Below, in pieces: positions 44,040-53,279 of a stretch of 64,000 bases of DNA. The DNA comes from G963678255 sp963678255. GTDB lineage: Bacteria > Cloacimonadota > Cloacimonadia > Cloacimonadales > WRIO01. The position numbers and the translations under genes were made by a program. The DNA lies in the NCBI GenBank assembly GCA_963678255.2, contig CAXXTW010000002.1:248001-312000 (forward strand), written 5' to 3'. Numbering within the stretch: the stretch's first letter is position 1; each line of letters opens with the position of its first letter. The notes beneath the pieces were generated by a model. It worked only from the letters and a program-made list of their open reading frames with translations, had not been told where the DNA came from and searched no databases.

Positions 44040-44480
44040 CTATGGTAGCCAATCAGGCATGATTACATCTTTAGAATCTTTTGGAACTCTGAATCTTTTA
44101 TCTCTTAAATCAAAGTAATAACTTTTTGTATCAATCCCTAATTTTGTTGTTGAAACAACAATTGCAGTATCAGTTAAAACATATTGGAAAATATCTTCGG
44201 GTTTGTTTAACTCTTTAAGATTCAATTGAGAAATGTCAAAAGCGTAATCGCCATCAACAGCTTTGAATTCTTCATTAGCATTTATAATTGTCTGTATAAC
44301 TGGAAGACTTGCTTTTACGTGTTGTTCATGAATTCTGGATTGTCTTAAGGGAATTATAAAGGTTAAAATAACCCCAACAATCATGATTAACATTAAAAGG
44401 TCTATTAAAGTAAATTTCTTTGATCCATGTGGATTTAATTCATCTTCATTAAAATGAGTGACCGCATTATTCTCAGTCAT
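44040..44480 (-). CDS. Pilin/pseudopilin-like membrane protein
   Basis: 146 residues from the ATG at 44480, preceded by GGGAGG. An acidic N-terminal leader (about 1-21) leads into SKKFTLIDLLMLIMIVGVILT, which resembles the class III signal of type IV pilins (G-FTLIELxxVxxIIGIL). The helix continues into PLRQSRIHEQHVKASL, then a small globular domain ending YYFDLRDKRFRVP. It differs from true pilins in having Lys rather than Gly before the Phe and Asp rather than Glu at position 5, so cleavage by PilD is doubtful. It may be a pseudopilin or a membrane-anchored relative. Monocistronic. Confidence 0.7.
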   Translation of the reverse strand: MTENNAVTHFNEDELNPHGSKKFTLIDLLMLIMIVGVILTFIIPLRQSRIHEQHVKASLPVIQTIINANEEFKAVDGDYAFDISQLNLKELNKPEDIFQYVLTDTAIVVSTTKLGIDTKSYYFDLRDKRFRVPKDSKDVIMPDWLP

Positions 44481-44519
44481 CTTGCCTCCCTGATACAATC
44501 TTCTATTATTTTATGCTAT

Positions 44520-44546
44520 ATTTTATTTTTTTACTTTATTTGTCAA
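44520..44546 (-). promoter_or_regulatory. Putative promoter of the pilin-like gene
   Basis: On the minus strand: perfect TTGACA (44546-44541), a short 15-bp spacer and TAAAAT (44525-44520). It lies between the propeller gene stop and the pilin-like start. Confidence 0.4.
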
Positions 44547-44565
44547 TTTTTTTTCATTGAAAAGC

Positions 44566-47247
44566 CTATTTAATCATAGTTACCTTTTGTATGAATGATT
44601 TCGATTTACCAGAAATTTTGATAAAATAAATAGAAGAAGGTAATTCTTTACCATGATTATCTTTTCCATCCCAATTGAATTGATGAAATCCTGCTTGTAA
44701 TTGTCCTTGGTGAATAGTATTAATTTTCTGGCCTTTAATATTATAAACAGTAATTAAAAATTTATCTTGTTGAGATGTTTCAAATTTTATATTGGTAGTT
44801 GGATTAAATGGGTTGGGATATACTGATAAGTTTGTAATTTCAGGACTAATAATATCATTATTTAGCAGGGTAGGATTTAATTCTATGTAAGTTTCAGTGT
44901 TGAAATTTCCAATACTTGCAAAAGCATGAAAGTTAGCAGTATAGTTTAACTCATATAATTGACTATTATGTTTAATCTTAAAACTAATAGGCTGATTTTC
45001 TTCATCTGAGAATACTTGAATTAGACAAAATCTCTCATTATTATAATATTTTAGATTACTAATACCTCTAATTTCATTTTCTACATATGCAATTATTTGA
45101 TCATCTTCACCCAATTCAATATTATTGATTTTGAAAGTAATGAGCATACTATTTGGTTTTAAGACAAAGCTCTCAGTTTTTGGAGTAGTAGAAATAGATT
45201 TTCTGGTAATAACTGGGAATTCAAGATTACATGAGTTTGACATTTTAACCCAATATCCTTTTGCAGGTGATATGTCAGATAAATTACTTAATGGATTGTT
45301 AGGTATAAATATTCCTTCTGTACCTCTAACTTCTAGAAGCGAGTTAAAAATCGATGAAAAGAAAACCTCTAAGGGTAAAGATTGTTCAATGGGAGATCCA
45401 ACAAGGTTCCAACCGGAATGGAGATTGTACGAAATCGGTGAGGTTAACGATTCTCCAAAAAGTGTGTGAGAAAAAGGATTTAGAACTTTTATCCAGTAAG
45501 CCTTACCCAATTCAAAATTTAACAAAGTATTTTGAGGGTAGTATGGGTAATAAAGATTGTTTTCACTTTTGATAACTTCAATGTCATTCAGATGATCTGA
45601 GAAAATATCACTAACAAGATTATTATTCAGTTCTTGAGTTAATGAGAAAATGTTCCATCCTGCATTAAATATGAGCAACTGATTTGCTTGTAAATCAAAA
45701 TCTAGGTTAAAAAGGTTATTGGGAAACGATCCAACATTTTCATTATAGTTGCCATTTAAAGATACAGAAGATTGATAAATTGCATTATTTGTATGATCCC
45801 AGAGTTTAAAGATTAGGTTGGAATTGTTATGCTCAAGAAAAATTAAAACAGAAGCTGTTGATAAACTATCGTTATAATTAATGGAAGATAACCCTCTGAT
45901 AATTTCTTGATTATCAGCTATTTCTATAACAGCCAAATAATCTCCACTATTTACAGGTAGATTATTTAGTGTGATTTTTGTAAGGAGAGACATACTATTA
46001 GGTAATATTTCAGGAGTTTGCCAAGGGATTCCAGAACCTTCAAAAGAAATTAGATTTTCAAAAACTTTAGATTGTGTTTCATTATTGTAACTTGCATATA
46101 ATTTTACATCATAACAACCAGTGTTTTGATACAAATGTAATGGATTTGAGTCATAAGAATCAATAACTCCGTCATTTTCAAAATCCCACATATAAGTAAT
46201 ATCTTCATCTGCATCAATGATATTAAATTGTATTGTTAAGGGAGAAATATCTTGAGGGTTTGAGAAGGAAAATTCAGGTATCCAATTGTATTTAAAAAAA
46301 GATATTCCATTATAATAAGTAGCAATTACCAATTTTCCATTATACTCTGAAATGCCTTCATTTGTGATATAGTTATCTGTAATAGAGGAATTACTTGTAT
46401 TGTAAATAGTCCAATTATTTTGATTGTCGATTTTAACTAGTCCAGAACCAAAGGTGCCGATCCAAATATTATTCTGTGTATCTTGATAAAGTGCTCTAAC
46501 ATTATCTGAAGGTAATAAGGAATTTTGAGTATTAAAGTTTACCCATTCTTGATTGTTTTGAAACACATGGAAACCAGATTCACTTGTAACCCATAATTGA
46601 TTGTTAATTATGTGAAGGTCTTTAACGGTATTTGCTGAAATTTCTGAATTTTCTTGATTATAGATAATCCATGAATTGGGGTTGGAAAGATCTGGAATTC
46701 TAACAACTCCACCTTGATAATTAGAAAGCCAAATTTCATTATTGAAAACAACAATATCAGCAATATAATTTGATAGAAGGATTGAATTAGAAGGATTATA
46801 ATTTATAAAGGAATTGTCATCATATACATAAAATCCAGTAGCATTAGTGCCAATTAAAAGTTTATGATCAGGGCTGTACTCTAAGGAGAATGGAGTTGAG
46901 TATTGTTGTAAAAAAGATTGCCAGTTTTGTTCAAAGTCAAAACTATTTAAACCGAAAGCATTACCAATCCAAATTAGATTGCTATTATCTTCTTGAATAA
47001 ATGATCGGACATAATTATGGCTTATTCCTGAGTTATTAATATTAAATGAACTGAAAGAACTATCAGTAAAAAAAATTGCACCAAAATCAGAACCAAACCA
47101 TAAATTATTGTTGTTGTCTTTGTATAACGAAGACAGACTATTAGTGGGAATATTGCTTGAGCTACAAGTTTTATTTTCCCAAACAGAACCATAAAGAATG
47201 CAAGTTAATAAGAATACACTGATTACGCATAAAACATATTTTTTCAT
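44566..47247 (-). CDS. Secreted two-component-type beta-propeller protein with PKD and sorting domains
   Basis: 893 residues from the ATG at 47247, which has GGAGGAATT upstream; the longer frame start lies in the spacer. Signal peptide (about 1-20), then about seven blades of the two-component-regulator propeller type (LWFGSDFG, IWIGNAFG, IWLSNYQGG, LWVTSESG, IWIGTFGSG and similar; about 30-320). A PKD domain (TYMWDFENDGVIDS) follows, then long beta-sandwich regions. The C-terminal sorting domain starts VYPNPFNPTTNIKF and ends FIQKVTMIK. There is no kinase, so it is not a hybrid sensor but a secreted or surface propeller. It lies 44 bp after asnB. Confidence 0.88.
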   Translation of the reverse strand: MKKYVLCVISVFLLTCILYGSVWENKTCSSSNIPTNSLSSLYKDNNNNLWFGSDFGAIFFTDSSFSSFNINNSGISHNYVRSFIQEDNSNLIWIGNAFGLNSFDFEQNWQSFLQQYSTPFSLEYSPDHKLLIGTNATGFYVYDDNSFINYNPSNSILLSNYIADIVVFNNEIWLSNYQGGVVRIPDLSNPNSWIIYNQENSEISANTVKDLHIINNQLWVTSESGFHVFQNNQEWVNFNTQNSLLPSDNVRALYQDTQNNIWIGTFGSGLVKIDNQNNWTIYNTSNSSITDNYITNEGISEYNGKLVIATYYNGISFFKYNWIPEFSFSNPQDISPLTIQFNIIDADEDITYMWDFENDGVIDSYDSNPLHLYQNTGCYDVKLYASYNNETQSKVFENLISFEGSGIPWQTPEILPNSMSLLTKITLNNLPVNSGDYLAVIEIADNQEIIRGLSSINYNDSLSTASVLIFLEHNNSNLIFKLWDHTNNAIYQSSVSLNGNYNENVGSFPNNLFNLDFDLQANQLLIFNAGWNIFSLTQELNNNLVSDIFSDHLNDIEVIKSENNLYYPYYPQNTLLNFELGKAYWIKVLNPFSHTLFGESLTSPISYNLHSGWNLVGSPIEQSLPLEVFFSSIFNSLLEVRGTEGIFIPNNPLSNLSDISPAKGYWVKMSNSCNLEFPVITRKSISTTPKTESFVLKPNSMLITFKINNIELGEDDQIIAYVENEIRGISNLKYYNNERFCLIQVFSDEENQPISFKIKHNSQLYELNYTANFHAFASIGNFNTETYIELNPTLLNNDIISPEITNLSVYPNPFNPTTNIKFETSQQDKFLITVYNIKGQKINTIHQGQLQAGFHQFNWDGKDNHGKELPSSIYFIKISGKSKSFIQKVTMIK

Positions 47248-47267
47248 AATTCCTCCAAGCTTTTTCA

Positions 47268-47295
47268 AGATTACAAAAGAATTTATTTTTGTCAA
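47268..47295 (-). promoter_or_regulatory. Possible internal promoter before the propeller gene
   Basis: Perfect TTGACA on the minus strand (47295-47290) at the very end of asnB, 16-bp spacer, weak TAATCT (47273-47268). Confidence 0.35.
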
Positions 47296-49154
47296 GAATT
47301 ATTTATTTCAACATTAAATACTTTTAACCATTTTGAAAAAGCTAAAAAACGGAAAATAGTTGAATCAAATTTTTTTTGATCATTCATTATTTGTCTAAAG
47401 TATTCAGGTAGTTGGAAATTTACAAATCCATTTGAATTTTTAACTAAATCAATTAATTCATTTAAAATTTCTTCTTGATTTTCTTTGATCCAAATTTCTT
47501 CAGGAGTTACAAAAGCCATTTTATCCTGCCGATTGGTTATTTCTTCTGGTAAACTGGTTTTCATCATTTCTCGAAGTATATATTTTGTTTGACCTTTATT
47601 GATCTTATAATTTGGAGATAATGATAAAGCTAACTCTACAAATCGGTAATCTAAAAAGGGGACTCTGGATTCAATAGAAAAAGCCATAGAATTTCGATCT
47701 TCATTATGAAGTAGAACTGGTAGTTTAGTTCTGATTATTTGTTCTAGAGACTCATTTTCAATGCAGTTATTTGTTGTTTTCCAAGCTGGATATAGAGTGA
47801 TATCTTGTTTTGAGCCTAACCAATGATCACCTAATTTTCCTCCAAATTGAAGCCCAAACTTGTATAAAATACCGGTTAAAGTTGAAGATAAAGAAAATCT
47901 TAACAAATCCAAATCAGATAAATTATGTAATGATTTGATTTCTTGTCTATTTTTTAATAATGTTGTCCAATTTAAATGAATAAAATCATTTACTAAATAA
48001 TTTCCAAAAAATTGGAAATAACCTGCTAAACATTCATCAGATCCCTGTCCATCGAGCATGACGGTTATGTTATTTTTATTAGCTTCTTCAAAAACGCACC
48101 ATTGCGCAAAGATACTGGCAGAGCCAAAAGGTTCATCCTGGTGCCATACTATCTTTTCAAAATCTGACCAAAGCTTCTCATATTGAGGGAAAACTTTATG
48201 ATTTATGCATCCTGTATGGTTTACAACAAGGTTAATATAATCTGATTCATCAAACTTTTTATGTTCTGAACATGCAGATACAGTTTCTTGAAGTCCTGTC
48301 AATCCAGATTCATTTAGTATTTTGTTTACTTCTACAACAATTGAACTGCTATCTAAACCACCAGATAAACAAGAACCAACTTTTACATCAGAAATCATTC
48401 TGTATCGAACAGAAGAATGTAGAATCTCGTATAATTTTTCTTTTGCTCTATTAAAGGGCAATTGGAGTCTTTTTTGTGGATTTAACTTATAATATTGTTG
48501 AATTGAAATTTGATGATCAGATAAGTTATAAAGTAAATAATGACCACCTTTTAATTGGTAAACTTCTTGGAAAAAAGTCTGTTCTGTATGATCACTAAAC
48601 GAATAGGATAAGAATTCATAAGCAATTTGTTTGTTTAATTTTGCTTCCCAATCAGGCAAAACTGTAAATTGCTTTATTTCAGAAGCAAAAGCAAAATAGT
48701 TTTGTTTATTATAGTAATAAAAAGGTTTAATTCCAAATCGGTCTCTAGAACAGAATAATAAATTCTTAGTATGATCGTAAAGAGCAAAAGACCACATGCC
48801 ATTGAATTTTTGAAGGCATTCATACCCCCAGAAATCATAGGCAGTTAAAAGAACTTCGGTATCACTTTTAGTTTGAAAAGTATAGTTTTGCTGTTTTAAT
48901 TCTTCTCTTATTTCTTGATAATTATAGATTTCTCCATTATATACTATTGTATATTTGTTTTGGTAATGCATCGGTTGACTTCCATCTTCGCTTAAGTCGA
49001 TAATTGAAAGTCTTCTATGTCCTAGCCCGAGTTTTTTATGAAAATAATAATCTTCTTTATCAGGTCCTCTATGGGCTATTATTTTTGTCATTTCTTTAGT
49101 TAAAAGTTCAGTTTGAATATTTGACTTATTGATTAAACCACTAATACCACACAT
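47292..49154 (-). CDS. asnB: Asparagine synthase (glutamine-hydrolysing)
   Basis: 620 residues. N-terminal glutaminase with catalytic Cys2 (MCGISGLI), HRGPD, HRRLSIIDLSEDGSQPM and YNGEIYNY. C-terminal synthetase with the PPi loop SCLSGGLDSSSI and LDGQGSDECLAGY. The length fits the long AsnB class often found in polysaccharide clusters, where it may amidate uronic acids or sugars rather than make free asparagine. Here it sits 2 bp after a glycosyltransferase, which supports but does not prove that idea. Confidence 0.9.
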   Translation of the reverse strand: MCGISGLINKSNIQTELLTKEMTKIIAHRGPDKEDYYFHKKLGLGHRRLSIIDLSEDGSQPMHYQNKYTIVYNGEIYNYQEIREELKQQNYTFQTKSDTEVLLTAYDFWGYECLQKFNGMWSFALYDHTKNLLFCSRDRFGIKPFYYYNKQNYFAFASEIKQFTVLPDWEAKLNKQIAYEFLSYSFSDHTEQTFFQEVYQLKGGHYLLYNLSDHQISIQQYYKLNPQKRLQLPFNRAKEKLYEILHSSVRYRMISDVKVGSCLSGGLDSSSIVVEVNKILNESGLTGLQETVSACSEHKKFDESDYINLVVNHTGCINHKVFPQYEKLWSDFEKIVWHQDEPFGSASIFAQWCVFEEANKNNITVMLDGQGSDECLAGYFQFFGNYLVNDFIHLNWTTLLKNRQEIKSLHNLSDLDLLRFSLSSTLTGILYKFGLQFGGKLGDHWLGSKQDITLYPAWKTTNNCIENESLEQIIRTKLPVLLHNEDRNSMAFSIESRVPFLDYRFVELALSLSPNYKINKGQTKYILREMMKTSLPEEITNRQDKMAFVTPEEIWIKENQEEILNELIDLVKNSNGFVNFQLPEYFRQIMNDQKKFDSTIFRFLAFSKWLKVFNVEINNS

Positions 49155-49156
49155 TT

Positions 49157-50290
49157 TTATACCTCATTCTTAAACAAACTATTAACAGAATTCAGAAAAA
49201 TATTTTTGCTAGAATCTGCATTTAAAACTTCTGCAGCAATATTTGAATTTTGTTTAAATTGATCTATTTTTCCTTTACTAAGTAAAGATAATTCTTTTAC
49301 AATGTTATCAACATTGAAATCTGAAGTTACATAACCACATTGATAATCTTCAACGACTTTCTTCATTTCAGGTGAAGGACCAATGATTACTGCCAAACGA
49401 GCTTGAATAAAATCAAACAGTTTATTAGGGAGGCAGTATATATCATTAAATGATTTTGACTGTAAGAAGTAAAATCCAGCATCATATAGATTAAGTTCAG
49501 TAATTAGTTCTTTTACATTTAAAGGTGGATGAATATTGATCCTTGGGCAATCCTGTATTAAATCAAGGAGTTTCTGGATATATTTTTTATTTGTTACAAC
49601 GAGATAGAAATCTAAGTTAAATGAAGAATCTAATTTTTTAACAATATCTATCATTAACTCCAAGTTACGCCCAGGAAAAGCTGCTCCATGATGTACCAAA
49701 CGGATTGAATTGCTTTTTATAGGTGATTGCTTTAAATTGTTTTTTACAGGTAAATTCATTAAAACAATCGGATTAAGGTTATATCTTTTTTTATATTCAT
49801 GAGCAATGAAATTGCCAATTGTAAACATCAAATCAGCTTTAGGAGCATACACTTTATGTAAAAAATTCATGTATCCATGAAAGAAAAACATCCACAGTTT
49901 ATTTGAATTATGCTCTAGAGGATAAAATTCATGAGCATCATAGATAAGTTTAGCGTTTTTTTTAATCCTAAGAGCTAAAGGTAAAGTATAAATATCATTT
50001 GAAATAATAAGTTCAAATGATTCATTTTGTTGCTTAATTTTAAAATAAGCATCTTTATTTACAGGTAATAACCAATAATAAATCATATATAGTTTAAAAG
50101 TTAATAAGAATGCACCAATAAATTTATGAAATAAAGTAAATTTATTATTAATAGGAATATAGCAGACATTGTTGTTGCTATAATCTTCAAAGCCAATAAC
50201 AGTGATATCGTGTCCTTTAAGCCATTCTAATTGTTTTAAGACTCTTACGTCTCTTTGTAATACCGAATAAACTAAAATCAAAATTTTCAT
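49157..50290 (-). CDS. Glycosyltransferase, GT4-like (GT-B fold)
   Basis: 377 residues. N-terminal Rossmann-like domain (MKILILVYSVLQRDVRVLKQ), an acceptor-domain DAHEFYPLEH motif seen in GT4 enzymes, a link region with RLVHHGAAFPGRNLELMIDI, and a C-terminal donor domain. In the donor domain, YDAGFYFLQSKSFNDIYCLPNKLFDF replaces the usual E-x7-E loop. A hydrophobic stretch (FIGAFLLTFKLYMIYYWLLP) suggests membrane association. It probably transfers a sugar to a lipid-linked or surface glycan. First gene of a unit with asnB and the propeller gene; divergent from a second glycosyltransferase. Confidence 0.82.
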   Translation of the reverse strand: MKILILVYSVLQRDVRVLKQLEWLKGHDITVIGFEDYSNNNVCYIPINNKFTLFHKFIGAFLLTFKLYMIYYWLLPVNKDAYFKIKQQNESFELIISNDIYTLPLALRIKKNAKLIYDAHEFYPLEHNSNKLWMFFFHGYMNFLHKVYAPKADLMFTIGNFIAHEYKKRYNLNPIVLMNLPVKNNLKQSPIKSNSIRLVHHGAAFPGRNLELMIDIVKKLDSSFNLDFYLVVTNKKYIQKLLDLIQDCPRINIHPPLNVKELITELNLYDAGFYFLQSKSFNDIYCLPNKLFDFIQARLAVIIGPSPEMKKVVEDYQCGYVTSDFNVDNIVKELSLLSKGKIDQFKQNSNIAAEVLNADSSKNIFLNSVNSLFKNEV

Positions 50291-50305
50291 AAAATCCTCA
50301 AGACC

Positions 50306-50379
50306 TTTAATAAAATAAAAAAAAAAAATGTCAACATGAATAAAAAAATATTGACATTATTGGTGATTTCTTTAAAAAA
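50306..50379. promoter_or_regulatory. Back-to-back -35 boxes between divergent glycosyltransferases
   Basis: TGTCAA (50329-50334, a minus-strand TTGACA) and TTGACA (50351-50356, plus strand) face outward from a 16-bp centre. Candidate -10 boxes are weak: ATTAAA (50311-50306, minus) and TAAAAA (50373-50378, plus, 16-bp spacer). Confidence 0.4.
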
Positions 50380-50393
50380 ACTATGGAGGGCTT

Positions 50394-50450
50394 ATGTCTT
50401 GCAGTTTTTATCTTATTAAAAAAAAAAGAAAGAGTAAAAATAATGTCTAA
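50394..50450 (+). CDS. 19-codon leader ORF overlapping the glycosyltransferase start
   Basis: ATG 50394 with a strong GGAGGG four to five bases upstream; codes for MSCSFYLIKKKRKSKNNV and stops with TAA at 50448-50450. That stop overlaps the glycosyltransferase ATG at 50443. It contains ten consecutive A (50418-50427). Loss of one A would join it in frame to the downstream enzyme. It may be a leader that couples translation, or the true start of the protein in a slippage-dependent way. Confidence 0.4.
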   Translation: MSCSFYLIKKKRKSKNNV

Positions 50451-51555
50451 GCTTCTTATCATTTCAGATAGGAATATCTATGTGAATAGAATAATGAATG
50501 TTCTTGCTGAGGAGCATCAGATCATGATTCTCTGTCGCAACAGGAATGGTATGAGTGAAAAAATGTTTCATACCTCGATACACTTCAGGTATTTTAGCAG
50601 TGATAGATTGTTAACAAAGACATGGGAGTTTTTTAAGTGTCTATTATTCTTTAAACCTCAAATAGTTCAAGTTAATTATCTAGTTAAGGACGCAGTAATT
50701 CCAACATTTTTTAGAAAAATATTTAAATATAGATATTTGATAACAATATGGGGAAGTGATCTCAATATTTTTTCACAAAATAAAGTAAACAGATTATTAC
50801 AGGAAAAGGGATTACAAGGATCTGATCAGATTCTTTTACTCTCAGATTTCTTTATTCCCAAAATAAAATCTCTCTTTCCTAGAATTTTTGATAATAAAAT
50901 GAAAATATTAAGTTGGGGAATCGAATATTCTTTTTTCAACTTCTATAATAAACCAGAACTTGAATACTTAAGAAAATCATGGGGAATCCCAAATGATTAT
51001 AAAGTCATATTATCTTTCAGAAATCTCAAGCCCTTATACAACCAAAAAACATTAATATCAGCTATACCAGAAATCCTAAAGAAGCATCCCCAAACAATCT
51101 TTATTATCATATGTGGTAATTTTGATTCTGATTATCTTCTTGAAATCAAAGATCTTATTCGAGAGAATAATATTGAAAGCCATGTCTTATTACAAGAAGG
51201 TTGGGTTGACAGAAAAACCATTGCAGAATTGCTCAACATATCAAATATATCTGTCAGTATTCCAGAGATTGATGGATTACCTGCCAGTTTACTTGAAACA
51301 ATGTGTACCCGAAGTATCCCTTTAATTAGCAATCTTGATAACTATCATTCTTTTATTAAAGATAATGAAAACGCCTTTTTATTGAGAGATCTGAAAAATC
51401 CTCATGAATTATCAGTATTAATCCTAAAAATTCTCAATTTACCAATATCTGAAAGAAAAAATATACTTCGTAATAATCGGGATTATATTTTAAAATATCA
51501 GAACTGGGATAAGCAACTCATTGAAATTAAAAAACTTTACAAGCAGGTTCTATAA
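50443..51555 (+). CDS. Glycosyltransferase, GT4 family
   Basis: 370 residues from the ATG at 50443 (weak AAGAG upstream; an in-frame ATG at 50383 lacks a ribosome site). GT-B fold: an N-terminal domain with MSKLLIISDRNIYVNR, TIWGSDLNIFSQNKV, a donor domain with VILSFRNLKPLYNQKTLI, IICGNFDSDYLLEI, and the UDP-sugar site SVSIPEIDGLPASLLETM (E-x7-E). A retaining glycosyltransferase likely acting on surface glycan. The stop overlaps the next gene start (TAATG). Confidence 0.87.
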   Translation: MSKLLIISDRNIYVNRIMNVLAEEHQIMILCRNRNGMSEKMFHTSIHFRYFSSDRLLTKTWEFFKCLLFFKPQIVQVNYLVKDAVIPTFFRKIFKYRYLITIWGSDLNIFSQNKVNRLLQEKGLQGSDQILLLSDFFIPKIKSLFPRIFDNKMKILSWGIEYSFFNFYNKPELEYLRKSWGIPNDYKVILSFRNLKPLYNQKTLISAIPEILKKHPQTIFIIICGNFDSDYLLEIKDLIRENNIESHVLLQEGWVDRKTIAELLNISNISVSIPEIDGLPASLLETMCTRSIPLISNLDNYHSFIKDNENAFLLRDLKNPHELSVLILKILNLPISERKNILRNNRDYILKYQNWDKQLIEIKKLYKQVL

Positions 51556-52028
51556 TGAAAAAAATGACATTTTATTTTTCTCGGTATAATGTTGCTCTGA
51601 TTATGTTACTATCGATTACTTTGATATTAATCACATTATCGCTAAATGAAGTATATAGATTTTATCTTCATAATCCGATAATTATAACATTTTTTATCAT
51701 AATATACCTTTATATTTTTGGATTCAGTCTATATTCTTTTCGATACATATGGTTTTATGATGAAAAAGGTTTTAGAAAACAAGTCACATTGCCTTTTATA
51801 AAACAACAAGAATTGATTTTTTGGGAAGACGTTCACAAAATTAAAAAGATAGATATAATGGGCACACCATATCTTATCTTCTATTATTTAAAATCTGGAA
51901 AGGAAAAGAAAATCTATTTTCCACCTTTTTTAAATAATCCTGATGATTTTTTGAATCTTCTTTTCAAGAAGGTTAATCATATAATAATTAATAAGGATGC
52001 AATTAAATATCTTCAATTTAGGAAGTAA
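51555..52028 (+). CDS. Small two-helix membrane protein with PH-like domain
   Basis: 157 residues. Two membrane helices (about 13-30 and 41-60), then a soluble beta-rich part. That part carries WFYDEKGFRKQVTLPF and FWEDVHKIKKIDIMGTPYLIFYY, a pattern like bacterial PH / YcxB-like domains that follow paired membrane helices. The start overlaps the glycosyltransferase stop by TAATG, so the two are coupled. No specific function known. It converges on the REC-PAS gene. Confidence 0.65.
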   Translation: MKKMTFYFSRYNVALIMLLSITLILITLSLNEVYRFYLHNPIIITFFIIIYLYIFGFSLYSFRYIWFYDEKGFRKQVTLPFIKQQELIFWEDVHKIKKIDIMGTPYLIFYYLKSGKEKKIYFPPFLNNPDDFLNLLFKKVNHIIINKDAIKYLQFRK

Positions 52029-52154
52029 ACGTATAAAGAATCTGATCACAAAACCAGCAGAAGCAGAATCAGATATTGGTTGTTCTTATCGCTGAGAATT
52101 TGGAAGTTATAAAGTGAAGAACAGAGTATTAATCTCAATAATAATCAATTAATT

Positions 52155-53207
52155 TTAATAATCATCATCAGAAACTTCGTCAAACTCTGTTTTATTCTGA
52201 TTTAAATCGACGATCTCAGTATCTTCAGTATATCGTTTTGTTTTATATTCAGTTATATTGCGAATTTTATTAGTAATGTTTACAATTCTTTTAACATTAT
52301 CAATGATCGTATTGATGCTCTTTTGTAATGGTGGATCTTTTTCACCTTTTTCATATAGCAATTCGCTATGCCCTAGAATAATTTGCAAGGGTTGGTTCAT
52401 TTCATGAGAAACAGCTCCTGCCATTTCTAAGATACTTTTTAGTTTTTCATTATAAAGAATCATTGATTCTGCTTTTTTCTTGTCAGTAATATCTTCTCCA
52501 ACTTTAACAAAATGAGTTATCTCCCCTTTTTTGTTAAACATAGGAGCTATTGAAGAAAATTCCCAATAAAAATTATTACTTTTTGTTCGGTTATAAAACT
52601 CTCCTGTCCATTTGTTTCCATTTTTAAGAGTTTCTTTTATATTTCCATAAAATTTTTGATCATGAAAATCGCTTGAAAATATGCTTGGTTTTTGTCCGAT
52701 TAGCTCATCTTGATTATAACCTGTTATTTCAATAAGCTTAGGATTTATATATTCAATGACGCTATCTTTATTTGTAATCATGATTAAACTTGGACTTTGA
52801 TCAACTGCGAGCGCTAATTTACCTAATAGAACTTCTTGTTCACGTCTTTTTATTGCTGATTCACAGGCAACTGGTATCATTTTTAGATAACTTCTTTCCT
52901 GATCTTTTAGTAAGAAATCATAAGCTCCTGCTTTCATACATTTAACAGCTAATTCCACGTCACTGCCGCCAGTTACAATGATAATTGGTATATCTTTACA
53001 GTTCTCAATGATCTCAATAGCTTCCCCATCGCCTAGATGATAATCAGATACAATGACATCAGGATTGATAGTTTTTGATAATTCGAGAGCTTCTTTTACG
53101 GAACCTGCGACAGTATAGGTATATTGATCTTCTAAATTTTTAAAAAATCTTTGAATGGATAAACGATCAAGTAATTCATCTTCTATTATTAATATATTTT
53201 TTTTCAT
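52155..53207 (-). CDS. Response regulator with PAS domain and incomplete kinase core (REC-PAS-HisKA)
   Basis: 350 residues from the ATG at 53207 (AAAGGGG upstream). A receiver domain (1-120) with acidic pocket IEDE, phospho-acceptor D55 (VIVSDYHLGDG) and a Lys loop LLKDQ. A PAS domain with PAC (about 130-245, ITGYNQDELIGQKPSIF). A HisKA-like helix with H268 (GAVSHEMNQPLQIILGH). The ATPase domain that normally follows is missing, and the protein ends in an acidic tail. It may be a phosphotransfer or receiver-sensor protein served by another kinase, or a truncated hybrid. Own promoter at 53280-53310. Confidence 0.88.
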   Translation of the reverse strand: MKKNILIIEDELLDRLSIQRFFKNLEDQYTYTVAGSVKEALELSKTINPDVIVSDYHLGDGEAIEIIENCKDIPIIIVTGGSDVELAVKCMKAGAYDFLLKDQERSYLKMIPVACESAIKRREQEVLLGKLALAVDQSPSLIMITNKDSVIEYINPKLIEITGYNQDELIGQKPSIFSSDFHDQKFYGNIKETLKNGNKWTGEFYNRTKSNNFYWEFSSIAPMFNKKGEITHFVKVGEDITDKKKAESMILYNEKLKSILEMAGAVSHEMNQPLQIILGHSELLYEKGEKDPPLQKSINTIIDNVKRIVNITNKIRNITEYKTKRYTEDTEIVDLNQNKTEFDEVSDDDY

Positions 53208-53279
53208 ATTTACCCCTTTACCCACCAAAAAATCAAAATTTTTTATGTAATTATTCTAATAACTACAAATTAACCTTAT

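Noticed and set aside
52029..52154. Terminator between convergent genes
   Set aside because: Only a 7-bp pairing with a loop above 20 nt and no T-run was found.
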